From the NCBI GenBank assembly GCA_028685185.1, contig JAQUEK010000001.1:252248-316247 (forward strand): a DNA stretch of 64,000 nucleotides. Direction: 5' to 3'. The stretch's first letter is position 1, and each line of letters starts with the position of its first letter. Under the pieces are notes generated by a model. It saw only the letters and a list, made by a program, of their open reading frames with translations, searched no databases and was not told the DNA's origin. Positions 1 through 10,205 of the stretch are shown here, piece after piece. The position numbers were made by a program, and so were the translations under genes. This DNA comes from Candidatus Altimarinota bacterium. GTDB taxonomy: Bacteria > Patescibacteriota > Gracilibacteria > BD1-5 > UBA2023.

Positions 1-558
1 GAGAAACTTGGAAAAAGAAAATGAATAATGAAAGATCTGAAAACTGAAAATGGTATCACTTCTATGGAATTTGATGTTCCTACAAGATGACTTCTTTGAT
101 TCAGATCAATCTTCACCATTGATACGAAATGAGAATGAATAATGTATTCTTCTTTCTCTCATTATGAAGAATTCAAATGAAATATCGAAAAGAGAGATAT
201 CTGATCTATGATTTCTGGATTTCCAGGTAAAGCAATGGCTTATTCTCTTTGGAAGCTTGAAGAAAGAGGGCCTATCCTTATCGAGCCGACCACAGAGGTT
301 TACGAATGAATGATTATATGAGAGCATCTTAAATGATGAGATCTTACGGTTAATCCTACAAAAAACAAACAGCTTACAAATATCCGTGCATCAGGTACTG
401 ATGAGGCAATCAAGCTTACTCCAATAAGAAAGATGACATTAGAAGATGCTCTGGATTATATTAAAGAAGATGAATATGTTGAAGTTACTCCTTTAAGCGT
501 CAGATTAAGAAAGAAGTGGTTGACCGAGAATGACAGAAAAAGAAATGGAAGCAGATAA
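1..558 (+). CDS. typA: TypA/BipA ribosome-associated GTPase, C-terminal part (5' end outside window)
   Basis: Translational GTPase that acts on the ribosome in stress adaptation and subunit assembly. Only the last 185 codons are present; the GTPase domain lies left of the window. The visible part carries the family's C-terminal signatures: PTRGLLGFRS, the block [17 protein letters not shown], and near the end [20 protein letters not shown] and LEDALDYI. Several conserved glycines (RGLLG, the G after TK) are encoded by UGA, so this gene alone already shows code 25. It ends with TAA about 70 bp before rpsU. Identity is firm; the total length is unknown. Confidence 0.95.
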
Positions 559-625
559 AAAATTTGACTATCTGACTAATTTTAATACAATAATCGCACT
601 TTATTTACTTATATAGGAGATTCTA

Positions 626-820
626 ATGATAATTTACGCTTTTAAAAACAAATCTGAATCCAATGAAAAACTTGTTTTGAGATATAAAAAAATGTTTTTC
701 CAAACAAGAATTGCAAACAAACTTAGAGGTGAAAGATATGCAGTAAAAGACATGACACCGAGAAAAGTCAGAGAGAAAGCTATAATTAGACAGAAATATA
801 GAGAACTTAATAAAAAGTAA
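626..820 (+). CDS. rpsU: Small ribosomal subunit protein bS21
   Basis: Small basic 30S protein located near the anti-Shine-Dalgarno end of 16S rRNA. The 64 residues show the bS21 pattern: a short beta start, the R/K-rich central helix (RIANKLRGERYAVKD) and a basic tail rich in R and K. The start ATG has an AGGAG ribosome-binding site 7 bases upstream. It is followed at once by an intrinsic terminator, so it is likely expressed as its own short unit. Confidence 0.93.
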   Translation: MIIYAFKNKSESNEKLVLRYKKMFFQTRIANKLRGERYAVKDMTPRKVREKAIIRQKYRELNKK

Positions 821-840
821 AACTTATTTCTACAACAAAA

Positions 841-868
841 AATACCCCTTGCAAGGGGTATTTTTTGA
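841..868 (+). terminator. Intrinsic terminator after rpsU
   Basis: ATACCCC and GGGGTAT arms around a short TTGCAA loop are followed by a run of T. It lies 20 bp after the rpsU stop and ends just before the sortase start, so it separates the two genes. Confidence 0.88.
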
Positions 869-879
869 CGTTAAAAAAA

Positions 880-1941
880 ATGTATGATAGTATTTACGTG
901 CAATATAAAAATAAATACAAAATTAAAATGGATTTACAAAAAACAAATGATATTTTTTCATCTTTAAAAGAAGAATATAACGAAGATACTGAATTTTCAG
1001 ATCTTATTTCAGACCTTGAAAAAAATCTGCAGGAAATTCAATTCAGTGATATGAAAGAAGAGATATCTGAAGATCTTGTCGAAGAGATCGTGAAAATAAA
1101 CACAGAGAGAAAATATGGATGATTCAGATTATTGATGAATAAAATCAAGCTATGACAGAAATTCAAATTCCTTGCATATTATGTTTTTGTTTCCACAATG
1201 GTATTTTTTATTTTGCTTTGAGCTACGAATTACAGCGCTTATTCAAAAATCCTGTACAGCTATATAAATCCTCAATATCTTAAAGATTCTTCAAAAGATA
1301 TCCTCGATACCATAGACGATTGAAAGATAAAGGTATATGCATCAGATGAATCTGATGACAAGAGCATGGAAGAAAAACTTTCGAAAAAAATGGAAGAAGA
1401 TGACAATACTGTGAAGCAAAGCAATTTTTCTCCTAAGAAGCTTGTTCCGCTTGATGGTGATGTAAGTCTTGACCTTGAAATAACACCATACGAAAATAGG
1501 ATAATCATACCTAAGATCTGAAAAAACGTACCTTTAGTTGATGTTGACCCGAGAAGATGACTTACATTCGAGAATCTGCAAGATGTATTCATGAAGGAAC
1601 TTGAGAAATGAGTGGTGAGATATCCTTGAACTTCAATGCCTTGAGAAAATTGAAATGCTTTCATTTTCTGACATAGTTCGAATTACCCATGGATAAAATG
1701 AAATTATAATGATATATTCGTATTATTGGATGATCTGTCTTTTTGAGATGAGATAATAGTATTTTATAACCAGAAGAAATTCACATACATAATAAAAGAG
1801 AAGAAAATCATAAAACCAGGTGATGTGAAGGTATTAAATAGAGAAGAAGGAAAGAAAGAATTGAGCCTTATGACTTGCTGGCCAATATGAACTGCCATAA
1901 ACAGGCTTATAGTTTTTGCAGAGCTAAAGGAGACTAAATAA
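880..1941 (+). CDS. Sortase family transpeptidase with N-terminal cytosolic extension
   Basis: Membrane-bound cysteine transpeptidase; the family cleaves a C-terminal sorting signal and links or anchors surface proteins. The 353 residues split into a charged, helix-prone N-terminal region (about 1-85), one hydrophobic segment near residues 98-118 (FLAYYVFVSTMVFFILLG) and an extracellular sortase barrel. Catalytic residues are visible: His in GHSSNYPW, Cys in LMTCWPIG, Arg in AINRLIVF. UGA supplies glycines throughout (GHSS, PGTSMPG). The start ATG at 880 is the first in frame after the rpsU terminator. No sorting-signal substrate was recognised in the window. The next gene, a small membrane protein, begins 21 bp later and may be co-transcribed. 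The class of sortase is not decided. Confidence 0.85.
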
Positions 1942-1962
1942 TATTTGATCAAAAAAAGAGTT

Positions 1963-2289
1963 ATGAATATTACAAACTACATTTTTTCATATGATTCATC
2001 TCGTATTATTATGTCGAAAATAAATATTTTTTCATGAGATCCGTCGAATTTCAAATTGCTTATATCATGAGTTATCATACTTGTATTATATCTTTTGTTT
2101 TATATAAGCATCCCTTACATCTACTGATTTTTGGAAGTAAGCAAAGAAGAGAATCTGAAAACTAAAAATAAAGGTAGGATCAAGGAACTTATTCTTATGA
2201 AAGAAATTCAGAATGAGCTTGAAAAAGAGATGGAACAATCGCTTTTGAATGCTTCATTGAATATCCAAACTAACCAAAATCAATGATAA
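1963..2289 (+). CDS. Small single-span membrane protein, unknown function
   Basis: I do not recognise this 108-residue protein. It has a short N-terminal region, one strongly hydrophobic span near residues 36-58 (LLISGVIILVLYLLFYIS) and a charged C-terminal helix rich in E, K and N that may form a coiled coil. It follows the sortase by 21 bp on the same strand and may be its partner, but this is only context. It ends with TGA-TAA, where TGA is read as Gly and TAA is the stop. Its 3' end overlaps the convergent hypothetical gene by about 20 bp. Confidence 0.65.
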
Positions 2290-2950
2290 TATCGGATTCC
2301 AAGAACTCGAATCAGATCTTACCATAATTGAAAAATATGCTCCTTGAAAGTTTCAGGGGGCTTATTTTTTCATCTTTTATTATCTGTTTCAGAAATTCTA
2401 TCTCATCATCATTTCAATTCATCCTGACAGTTGATATCAGAGATGAATTTATGCCGCTTTTAAGTGTCTTCTGATGTCTCGGCTCACGAGGAGGTGGAAT
2501 GAAGAAAATCTTTTCCTTATGTGTATTATAATCTTTGAAACTGTAAATTATACTATTGATGTTTGTTCATATTGTCACAGGTGCATTTTCAAGGTCAACT
2601 TCAAACCTGTTCAAGTCAGCATTGAAATATCCCAAGTCAATATATAGATCCCTTATTGTATGCACTTCTTCTTGTAGGCTTATATCTGAAATATGGATTT
2701 TCTTATTGTTTCTGATATTTTCCTCTATCAGATCTGAAAATATCTCAAACTCATTTTTTGGTGAATATACCTCACTCCATAATTTTAAATCCTTGCTATA
2801 ATCAAGGTTTCCATTCTTGCGGTCAAGCAATAATTTTGACATGTCATAATCGAAGCTTGCGCACGGAGATATCGCTATCTTAAAGAGAAATCTATTATCA
2901 AAAAGATCATTATCTATGTTTATTATCTTGTCTTCAAAAATTTGCTTCAT
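2270..2950 (-). CDS. Conserved-looking hypothetical protein downstream of rlmH
   Basis: A 226-residue soluble protein I cannot assign. No membrane span or clear nucleotide-binding motif is seen. A basic Pro/Arg patch (IPPPREPRHQKT) lies near residue 150. The start ATG lies one base past the rlmH stop, so the two are translationally coupled in one operon. Its 3' end overlaps the convergent small membrane protein by about 20 bp. UGA codons at Gly positions and normal codon use support it as a real gene. Confidence 0.7.
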
Positions 2951-2951
2951 T

Positions 2952-3401
2952 TTAATGATGGTATCAGGTATTTTTCTTAATGCTGTCTATCCTATATATC
3001 TGTTCTAAAATCATCAGCAATGCTAAAGAATGAGGAAAAGTCATCTTGCTCAATGAAATCTTCATGTCGATGATGTTACCCATTGCATTGAGATCGATTC
3101 AATATGCTCATCAGATGATTATATTGATCTTTGAATTGTTCTGATAGGTTTTTTCTATCAGATCATGGAACCTGTTCGTATCCAACGATTCTCACAAGAC
3201 ATCAAGATAAATGGTATATCATTTGTTTTTTTCAATATATCCCTTTATCTTTCAGGTTTCTTTCTTGACTATATTCTTGACATCAGTGCTATTTTCAGGT
3301 TTTATCTTAAATATCTCTATATCCTTAAGCCTTTTTTCATATTCCAGAATGGCATCCTTGAAATGAGAAAACGAGTCAGAAACAATAATCAATCTTATCA
3401 T
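2952..3401 (-). CDS. rlmH: 23S rRNA (pseudouridine1915-N3)-methyltransferase RlmH
   Basis: SPOUT-class methyltransferase that methylates pseudouridine 1915 in helix 69 of 23S rRNA using SAM. The 149 residues match the usual length (about 155). The C-terminal knot is clear: IIIGGAYGI for the SAM loop, then LSKMTFPHSLALLMILEQIYR and the family's terminal GYHH. The GG of IGGAYG is encoded by two consecutive UGA codons. The start ATG at 3401 is the first in frame; upstream is about 150 bp of AT-rich DNA before the divergent tRNA genes. Confidence 0.94.
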
Positions 3402-3554
3402 ATACAAATATATTGGATAATATAATATTTAATATTCATCCATTGTATTAAAAAATGAGAAAATGAAAGTTTAAATTTTAAAAAATCTTTTGACAAAGTT
3501 CAACTATTTTATAAAATGCAGAGGCAATTTTTACTTTAATTGTGATTTTTTTAA

Positions 3555-3630
3555 GCCACTTTAGCTCAGCTGGTAGAGCGCCCGCCTTGTAAGCGGATGG
3601 TCGTCGGTTCAATTCCGACAAGTGGCTCCA
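3555..3630 (+). tRNA. tRNA-Thr(UGU)
   Basis: A 76-nt cloverleaf with acceptor GCCACTT/AAGTGGC, anticodon loop CTTGTAA (anticodon UGU), TTCAATT T-loop and an encoded CCA end. It is the first of three tRNA genes in tandem. Confidence 0.96.
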
Positions 3631-3639
3631 TTTTTTTAA

Positions 3640-3724
3640 GGGTCGATTCCAGAGCGGTCAAATGGGGCGGACTGTAAATCCGTTGACTTCGTCTTCGAAA
3701 GTTCGAATCTTTCTCGGCCCACCA
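3640..3724 (+). tRNA. tRNA-Tyr(GUA)
   Basis: An 85-nt class II tRNA with acceptor GGGTCGA/TCGGCCC, anticodon loop CTGTAAA (anticodon GUA), a long variable arm and an encoded CCA. Confidence 0.95.
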
Positions 3725-3776
3725 TTAAAGTTTTTAAGCCTAAAAAGGTAGATTGAAATTATACATATACAATTAT

Positions 3777-3861
3777 GCCGGGATGGTGAAATTGGTAGAC
3801 ACTCTGGTCTTAGAAGCCAGTACCGCAAGGTGTGAGAGTTCGAGTCTCTCTTCCGGCACCA
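3777..3861 (+). tRNA. tRNA-Leu(UAG)
   Basis: An 85-nt class II tRNA with acceptor GCCGGGA/TTCCGGC, anticodon loop CTTAGAA (anticodon UAG), a variable arm and an encoded CCA. rpmE follows 38 bp later. Confidence 0.95.
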
Positions 3862-3899
3862 TAATTTAATCTGAGAATCTAAAATCTAATCATAATAAT

Positions 3900-4118
3900 A
3901 TGAAAAAAGGTATTCACCCACAATTTTTTGAAGATACAACTGTTGTTTGTTCTTGTGGAAATAAATTTACAACAGGAAGTACAATAAAATGAGAGATCCG
4001 TGTTGAAAGCTGCAATAAATGTCATCCTTTCTTTACTGGAGAGAAGAGACTTCTTAAAACAAGTACTCTTGATAAGTTCCATGCAAGAAAAGCTAAGACT
4101 GATGAATTAAAAAAATAA
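3900..4118 (+). CDS. rpmE: Large ribosomal subunit protein bL31
   Basis: A 72-residue 50S protein that bridges the subunits. It starts [10 protein letters not shown] and keeps the zinc-type motif of the C+ form: CSCG followed by [13 protein letters not shown] encodes Gly in TIKGEI. It lies downstream of the tRNA cluster and is closed by a bidirectional terminator shared with the convergent tsaD. Confidence 0.95.
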
Positions 4119-4140
4119 TTATTTATTAGACGTTTTCAAA

Positions 4141-4176
4141 AAAAAAAAAATCCTTCTTTTTAGAAGGATTTTTTAT
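4141..4176. terminator. Bidirectional terminator between rpmE and tsaD
   Basis: AATCCTTCT and AGAAGGATT arms around a TTTT loop, with A-run and T-run flanks, so it can work in both directions. The tsaD stop codon lies inside the hairpin loop. Confidence 0.85.
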
Positions 4177-5146
4177 TGTTTATGATCATGTAATATGCCA
4201 ATATGGCAACCATCGCTGCGTTATCCTGAGAATATATTCATTTTTTAGGATGTATGAACGAATATCAATATTCCTGCGCTTTTTTTGATATCTCATTCTT
4301 AAGCTTATCATTGGCACTGACTCATCAGGCCAAAACAAGAGATCTTATGCCATATCTTTCAGCCGCTTTGAATATCTTATATTTCAATATCTCGATGACT
4401 GTCGTTTCAAATTCGAAGGATATCTCTATCCTATCTTCATCCGATAGACTTCATTTTTCGATTATCCTTCTGTCTATTTCCCTTTTTACCGCACTCTTCA
4501 ATCATGAGAATGAGAAATCCAGACTATTCTTCTCAAGAAGGACAGTTGGGAATATAGATCTGAATTCTCAATCATACTGCTTTGCAAGCTTTGATATTAT
4601 AGGTCAGCCAGGATATTCCATTCACATCATTTTAGACACCTTGTCGAACGATTCTCATGCCGAATCATCCAATGTTTCTCATACAAGCTCCAATTCAAAA
4701 AGGCTTTTCCATAGATATATCTCATTATGTCATCATGAAACCGTCAGACATATAGAAGGAAAAACCAGTTCAGTCAAATCCCTTTCAAGCAGATTAGCAA
4801 AAATATGAGCCTTTATATGATCGATCAATATAAAAGGCTTATTGAGTGTTTTTGCCAATGTCTTAGCAACAGTAAGTCAAACAAGCAAAGATGGAAGAAG
4901 TCATGGTTTTTCCGTGCATACTATGTAATCCATTTCCTCAATCTTAAGCGAAGCCATATCCAATACATTTTCAAGCACAAAGAAGATATTATTCGCATGC
5001 AACCTTGCGGCAACTTCAGGAACAACTCATTTGGTGACATTATGTTCTTTTATCTGAGACTTAGTATCAAGCGCAATCAGATTTCAATCTTTGAAGATTG
5101 CTATAGATGTATCATCACAAGATGTCTCGAAAGCTAAAATATACAT
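4160..5146 (-). CDS. tsaD: tRNA N6-adenosine threonylcarbamoyltransferase TsaD
   Basis: Kae1/TsaD ATPase-fold enzyme that transfers threonylcarbamoyl to A37 of ANN-decoding tRNAs. It is 328 residues, a normal length. It starts MYILAFETSCDDTSIAIF, carries GVVPEVAARLHANN, the metal-binding histidines in IDHIKAH near residue 110, LTVSGGHNE, and the C-terminal SQDNAAMVA. Glycines of these motifs (KGVV, VSGG) use UGA. It is the last gene of a minus-strand run after ftsA and a gp47-like gene. The stop lies within the shared terminator. Confidence 0.95.
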
Positions 5147-5171
5147 AAGGCCCTGGTATTTTTCTTAAAAA

Positions 5172-6806
5172 TTATTTCTGTATTATGAAATCTATGTTAT
5201 CTGGATTATTTGAGATTCTTGTAAGCCAGAACGGTGAAAATTCGATCTTAACGTTAGCGATATTAGGATCATTCAAAAGTATTGAAGTAGCTTCTTTTAC
5301 GGTGCTGCTTGCTATGAGATTTTTCAGTTTCTTTGTAAGATTATTGGACACATCCTCAAAATTATAGGAAATAGTCGAATCCAATTCTGTTGTCGCCTTC
5401 ATATAAAAAGGCTCTTGCGTCTTATTTAATATGTTTATGATTTTTATCGAATCGTCATTTGTATTTATAAGCTTTTCAGTTCATAGCAGAATGCTGTCGT
5501 TCAGTATATTCTTAAGATAGAATATAAGTTCGTTCTTGTTATAGAAATATGTTGTTATATCTATGCTTCATTTCAATGTTATCTCCTCTATCTTATCACC
5601 GATTTTTGCATTGTTCAAAGCGGTTATCTCTCATGTCTTATAGAATATGATATCGTTTATCGGCAAAATCTGGTAATTCTCATGATTCTCAAGATTTGAA
5701 TTCTTTATCTTTTCCTTAAGAGCATCCAGAGATTTGGATTTCAGCTTCTCTTCCAATATCTTTTGGAACTTATCAAGCTCTTCTTGCGTAAGGATGTGTA
5801 TTTTCGGATCCAATCATCATGTAAATTCTTGTTTTGATTTCGCGTATATCTTATCCCTATTGAATTTCAATCATGGAATCGTAAGTATAACTCAGGATCA
5901 TATGTTTCATCTTTTTCAGGTAAGATTTCCTTTTATATCATACATGTCGGCACTCACTATAACATCAACCTTTCATGATCATGGAACTTTTATCCATTCA
6001 GTGGATCTGAATACGAATCAGTCGTCGGTTACGAATCTGGTATTAGGCTTGAACACCTGCTCCTGATTCAGCTCATTATTAAGTTCTATCGTTCAATATG
6101 CCCTTTTGGCGCTTTCGGTATCGATCGTTGAAACGTTGAATGTATATTCCAGATTTGAAGATAATCAAACTTTCTTGACCTGAACATAATTCTTTATATC
6201 AAAAACATTTGAATTATCCTTTTCGGAAAATATCATATTCCTTGAAACCGTTTTTATTCATAGTTCTGGTGTAATATAGACATAGGTCTTTGAAACCGCA
6301 AAATAGAATATGAATGATAGCAATGATAAGGAAATAACCAATCAGACTACAAGAAGAAAGAAATTTGAATCATCTACAACCTTTTTATTGTTATATTTCT
6401 TGGTTCTTTTCTTGAATATGAAAAGCAATTTGAAAAGATTCCTCTTCAGCTCATATACAAGATATTCAAAAAACGTGAAATTATATTTAAGCATATTTGT
6501 CTTTGCGAAAGTTTCCTCGAACTCCAAATCTGCGCTCTTATAGAAAAACTTTATTCAGAGTTTTTCTCAAAGAAGCTTAAGATCCTTGTCTGCGGTTATG
6601 ATATGGAATTTCTTGGAGTTAAATTTGAAAAGCAGAAGCTTCAGATTGAAGAAATTCTTAAGATTCTCATTATTCTCAACTTCCAAATAAACAAGGTTCA
6701 ATCCCTTGAATTCCTTTTCTATCTTCGAAACGATATCTAAAATATTATCAGTATCATTTATTTTGATTTTTTTGTTTGGTGTATTATTCATATTTATAAA
6801 GTACAT
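5172..6806 (-). CDS. Large membrane-anchored protein, baseplate J/gp47-like region (tentative)
   Basis: A 544-residue protein that no single motif identifies. It has a cytosolic region (1-155), one membrane span near residues 155-175 (LVISLSLLS, FIFYFAV), then a long extracytoplasmic part beginning KTYVYITPELGIKTV. The part containing FKPNTRFVTDDGFVFRSTE and GNLTGKKGNIGPG resembles the gp47/baseplate-J-like proteins common in CPR genomes. That match is from memory, not from a search. It lies between ftsA and tsaD. Its first codons overlap the ftsA 3' end by 23 bp; an alternative ATG at 6791 gives a 5-residue shorter product. UGA supplies Gly at many places (GPG, TGG). Confidence 0.6.
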
Positions 6807-7986
6807 ATCTTAAAATTCTTGCTATTGGGTCTTTTTTTATGCTGATTATCTCTTTTCAGGCTTTTGCTATAGATGCAATCGTAACGTCGGTCGGATTGGA
6901 TATTTCAGCAAGACTCTCATCTTCGATGAATTTATCGATAACCAGAATGTTTTTTCATAGGTTTTTCTGCTCGAAATATTCCTTCAGCTTATCCTTAAGC
7001 ACATTGCTGACCATTCATCATGAGATGAAGATATTCTTGAGGAACATATTTTTCTCGATGTCGTTTGCTGCCACTATCACAGAATCAAAAATTATATCCA
7101 AAAAGCTGTCTATTATATTTTTCTGTTCTGCATAGTTATTATCGATCTCTTTGATTATATTCTCGATATCTATGTAATTAAGGCTCAGATGCTTCTTCAT
7201 TTCCTCTTCAAGGATTTGGGTTCAGTAATTTATAATATTGAATCATAATATCTCTGAATTATTCTCAAGAATCACCGTGGTTTTAGAATATCAGAAATCA
7301 ATGAAAAGATTGTAATCGAAGCTATAATTCGTGTCTTCTACAAGCTTAGGTATACTTATTCAGTTAGGTATCACAGATATCAGATTCTTATCAAGATCCC
7401 TTAATATATTCTTTATAACATTATATTTGGAACAAGGCGAGAAAACATTTATAAGATTCAATTTCACATTCTTCCCAGAAAATCATATCGGATTTGAAAC
7501 CCTTTGTCAGTCGATATATATGGATATGATCGATGTTGTTATGAGCTTCATTTCAGAATCGATTATTCAAAGCCTTGATTCTATCTTTGTCTTGACCTTT
7601 TCCAATGATTTGTATTCTATGTTCTTGATCATATCGTCGACTTCCTTCATAGAAATCGGTTGTTCTTTAGATTGTCTGACATAATTTGTCGAAATATGGT
7701 CATAAAGCAGATGACTGGAATTAAATCCTACTATCACATCATTAGGGATGCTATCAAGATTTTGGCATGCCTTATGTATGGCTTTGGATATTGATTTCGA
7801 TACGGATCAAAGATCTGCGATCTCTCATGATATGAAATCCTTTTTATTCTGTCGCAGATATGATTTTCAGATAATCTTAAGTTCTCATGATTCTATTTTG
7901 CAAATCAGGACCTTTATTTTAAAAGATCAGATATCCAAGGCTATAAAGCTATCATAATCCATTACATTACTTATTTTGAAAGACAT
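6784..7986 (-). CDS. ftsA: FtsA-like actin-fold cell division protein
   Basis: Actin-like ATPase of the FtsA type, which ties FtsZ filaments to the membrane. It is 400 residues. Motifs: phosphate-1 loop ALDIGSFKIKVLI near residue 17, GEIADLGSVSKSISKAI as in the FtsA signature region, the second phosphate segment IDFGYSKTTVILENN near residue 208, and the adenosine-type loop IFISGGMVSN near 325. The terminal amphipathic membrane helix of FtsA may be represented by RILRYVLYKYE. It opens an operon with the gp47-like gene and tsaD; ftsZ is not in the window. It could be another actin-fold protein such as PilM, but the GEI...S segment favours FtsA. Confidence 0.75.
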
Positions 7987-8044
7987 CTTTATGAAAAAAT
8001 TATTAAAACAAGGCAATTATATAAAAAAAGCGATAAAAACAATA

Positions 8045-8524
8045 TTAAATTAATTTTTTGGACAGGCTTGTGATATAGGCAATGGCAAGAGCATCGGCAG
8101 CATCATCGGGAGTCGGTATCGAATCAAGCTTATAGATTATTTTAAGCGCATTCTGAACCTGTCTTTTAAGAGCATTTCAGTTTCCGCATATTCACATCTT
8201 GACCTGAAGCGGGGTATATTCAACTATCGGTATTCATGCTTTTGCAAGAAGATATATCATGGTTCATCGAGACTGGGCAACATCAATTCATGTTTTCAGG
8301 TTCTTCAGAAAAAAAAGCTTTTCTATTCCACAAATATCCGGATTATACTCAGAGATGATATCCTTAATATCGTCTCAGATATCGCAAAGCTTATTCTCGA
8401 TGCATTCCTTAGGAGTTGTCTCTATGATTCAATAGTTCAATATTATGACATTTCTGCCTTGTTTTTCTATCACTGCAAATCAGGTTGTTGTCGTACCTGG
8501 ATCTATACCTAAAATAATTGACAT
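8045..8524 (-). CDS. ruvC: Crossover junction endodeoxyribonuclease RuvC
   Basis: Holliday-junction resolvase, 159 residues, as usual for RuvC. The acidic active site is visible: Asp in LGIDPGT near the N-terminus, Glu in CGIEKLFF near 70, and the C-terminal DAADALAIA. UGA encodes Gly in TGFAVIE. It lies 58 bp upstream of ftsA on the same strand and divergent from a small plus-strand gene. Confidence 0.95.
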
Positions 8525-8576
8525 ATTATTAATTTTATGTTTAAATAATTTAAATATTAAAGTTAATTACGAATTT

Positions 8577-8723
8577 ATGATTATTGAAAATATATGTGAG
8601 AACGACATAATTACAAAAATTAAAACTTCAATCCTAATTGACCAGGATCAGAAACAGGATTTCATCAACCTGATATCATATTTCACTCCAAATGAAATAG
8701 AAGAATTGAGAATGCTCATCTAA
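8577..8723 (+). CDS. Small acidic protein, 48 residues, unknown
   Basis: A short open frame from ATG 8577 to TAA, divergent from ruvC. The product is helical and acidic, with a C-terminal half DQDQKQDFINLISYFTPNEI. I recognise no family. It has no UGA codon, so it reads alike in both codes. Its position right at the ruvC promoter region and its protein-like composition support it modestly. Confidence 0.5.
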   Translation: MIIENICENDIITKIKTSILIDQDQKQDFINLISYFTPNEIEELRMLI

Positions 8724-8814
8724 TTCAAATGATATCATTCCGAGTGCATTGAAAAAGAATGCCTAAATCAGGTTATCGGGCTCCAATATAGTCGAAATGA
8801 TATTTTTGTTTTTT

Positions 8815-9597
8815 CTAATACAGAACCGATTGAGATTCCAACAATAGATATAGTATGGATTTCTTATCCTGGAAATCTCATGTCATCAATTGTCTTGTTG
8901 ATTTTGTTTCCTTGAAATCTATCCTTCATGAATGTCTTTTTCATCAGAATACATCACTCTCTATGACTTCAGCGAAAATACTGAAGAATTCATCGCTAAG
9001 CAATATATCCTTAAGCTCCCTGTATTTATCAAGATATTCAGCGAAAGTCTCTCAATATGGATGTAGCTTTTCATCGTTTTTTATGGCTTTCAGAAGTCAA
9101 TAAAGCCTTCAGATGGATAGTATGTATTTTTTATTGATTACCATGTGCAAAGCTTTTTCCATGGGATCATTGACCCTTAGTATTGTCTTTCATTTCTTCA
9201 CTGCATATTTTCTGAAATTATTCACTATGAAATGCTCTATGAATGCATCGAGTATCTTATTATAGGAACTGATGACTGAAAATCAGTCGAGATTCTGGGT
9301 TTTCTGCATATTATAGAAATTTATCTCTGAATTAACAAGATATTCCAATGTATTGTTCGGTGAATTCAGAAGCAGTATATCTCAGAAAAATCATTGTATC
9401 CTTGAGGCTATTATCTGTTCCTGGTTTTCCTTCAGAAAATCTTCCTTTCAATTTTCTGTCATCTTCGTAACTTTTCTTATGGCAATCTTGTGGATCTGGT
9501 CCTCGATTTCCCTCTTCATCCATTTTATGCAAAAATCAAGCTTTTTCTTCAGAGCTTCGTTTTCAGCCTGCAAATCTTTTATTTGTTGTCCTGACAT
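8815..9597 (-). CDS. Hypothetical protein with N-terminal coiled coil
   Basis: A 260-residue soluble protein I do not recognise. The first 30 residues (QQIKDLQAENEALKKKL) form a likely coiled coil; the rest is charged and helical with no catalytic motif seen. About a dozen UGA codons fall on plausible Gly positions. It starts 20 bp after the def stop on the same strand, so def and this gene probably form an operon. Confidence 0.7.
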
Positions 9598-9616
9598 CAA
9601 TATGAGAAGTTAGATA

Positions 9617-10120
9617 TTAAAATACATGTTCATCATCCTTATTATCCCTTGTTACAACCTTGTCGGTGAATAGTATTCAATCAAGGTGATCCACCTCATG
9701 CTGAACTATTCTTGCCGCTATTCATTTCAAAAAGAGGATATTCTCTTTTCATTTTGAGTCAAGGTAGCTTAGCTTCAATTCTGTAAATCTTTCAACCTCT
9801 CAGAATTCTTTAGGTACACTTAAACATCATTCCTTATCAAAATCGGTTGTTGTAGAATGCTCAAGTATTCTTGGGTTTATCATGAAAATGGTCTTGAAGC
9901 TCTCATCATCATAGCTTCTCAAGAGGCTAACACATATAAGTCTCTTGGAAATTCAAACCTGAGGCGCAGCAAGTCAAACTCATCAGTTATTTGAATCCTT
10001 TATGAATTTAACCATCTCTTCTCATATCTTGGAATATTTCCTGATCTCGTTTGTAGTGATTTCTTCGCTTACTGTTCTGAGAATTTGGTTATTTTTTCAT
10101 GTCTGTACTAATATCTTCAT
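9617..10120 (-). CDS. def: Peptide deformylase
   Basis: Metalloenzyme that removes the formyl group from nascent N-termini. The 167 residues contain all three motifs: GGVGLAAPQ near residue 45, EGCLSVP near 97 and QHEVDHLDG near 140, providing the metal ligands Cys, His, His and the catalytic Glu. The GG of motif 1 is encoded by TGA-TGA-type codons. It is divergent from murE and followed by a hypothetical gene. Confidence 0.96.
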
Positions 10121-10205
10121 TTTTATTATTTTAATATGTTATTGATTTTATCGATAATCTCATTAAAATCAACCTTAATAACAAGCTTTTAACAAACAAT
10201 ACGCT

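Noticed and set aside
4254..5137. Two long plus-strand frames opposite tsaD
   Set aside because: They are Ser/Ile-rich, match no family and lie antisense to a full-length TsaD with all motifs.
4254..7957. Possible pseudogene cluster because standard-code frames are short
   Set aside because: Code 25 restores intact tsaD, gp47-like, ftsA and ruvC, so no decay is implied.
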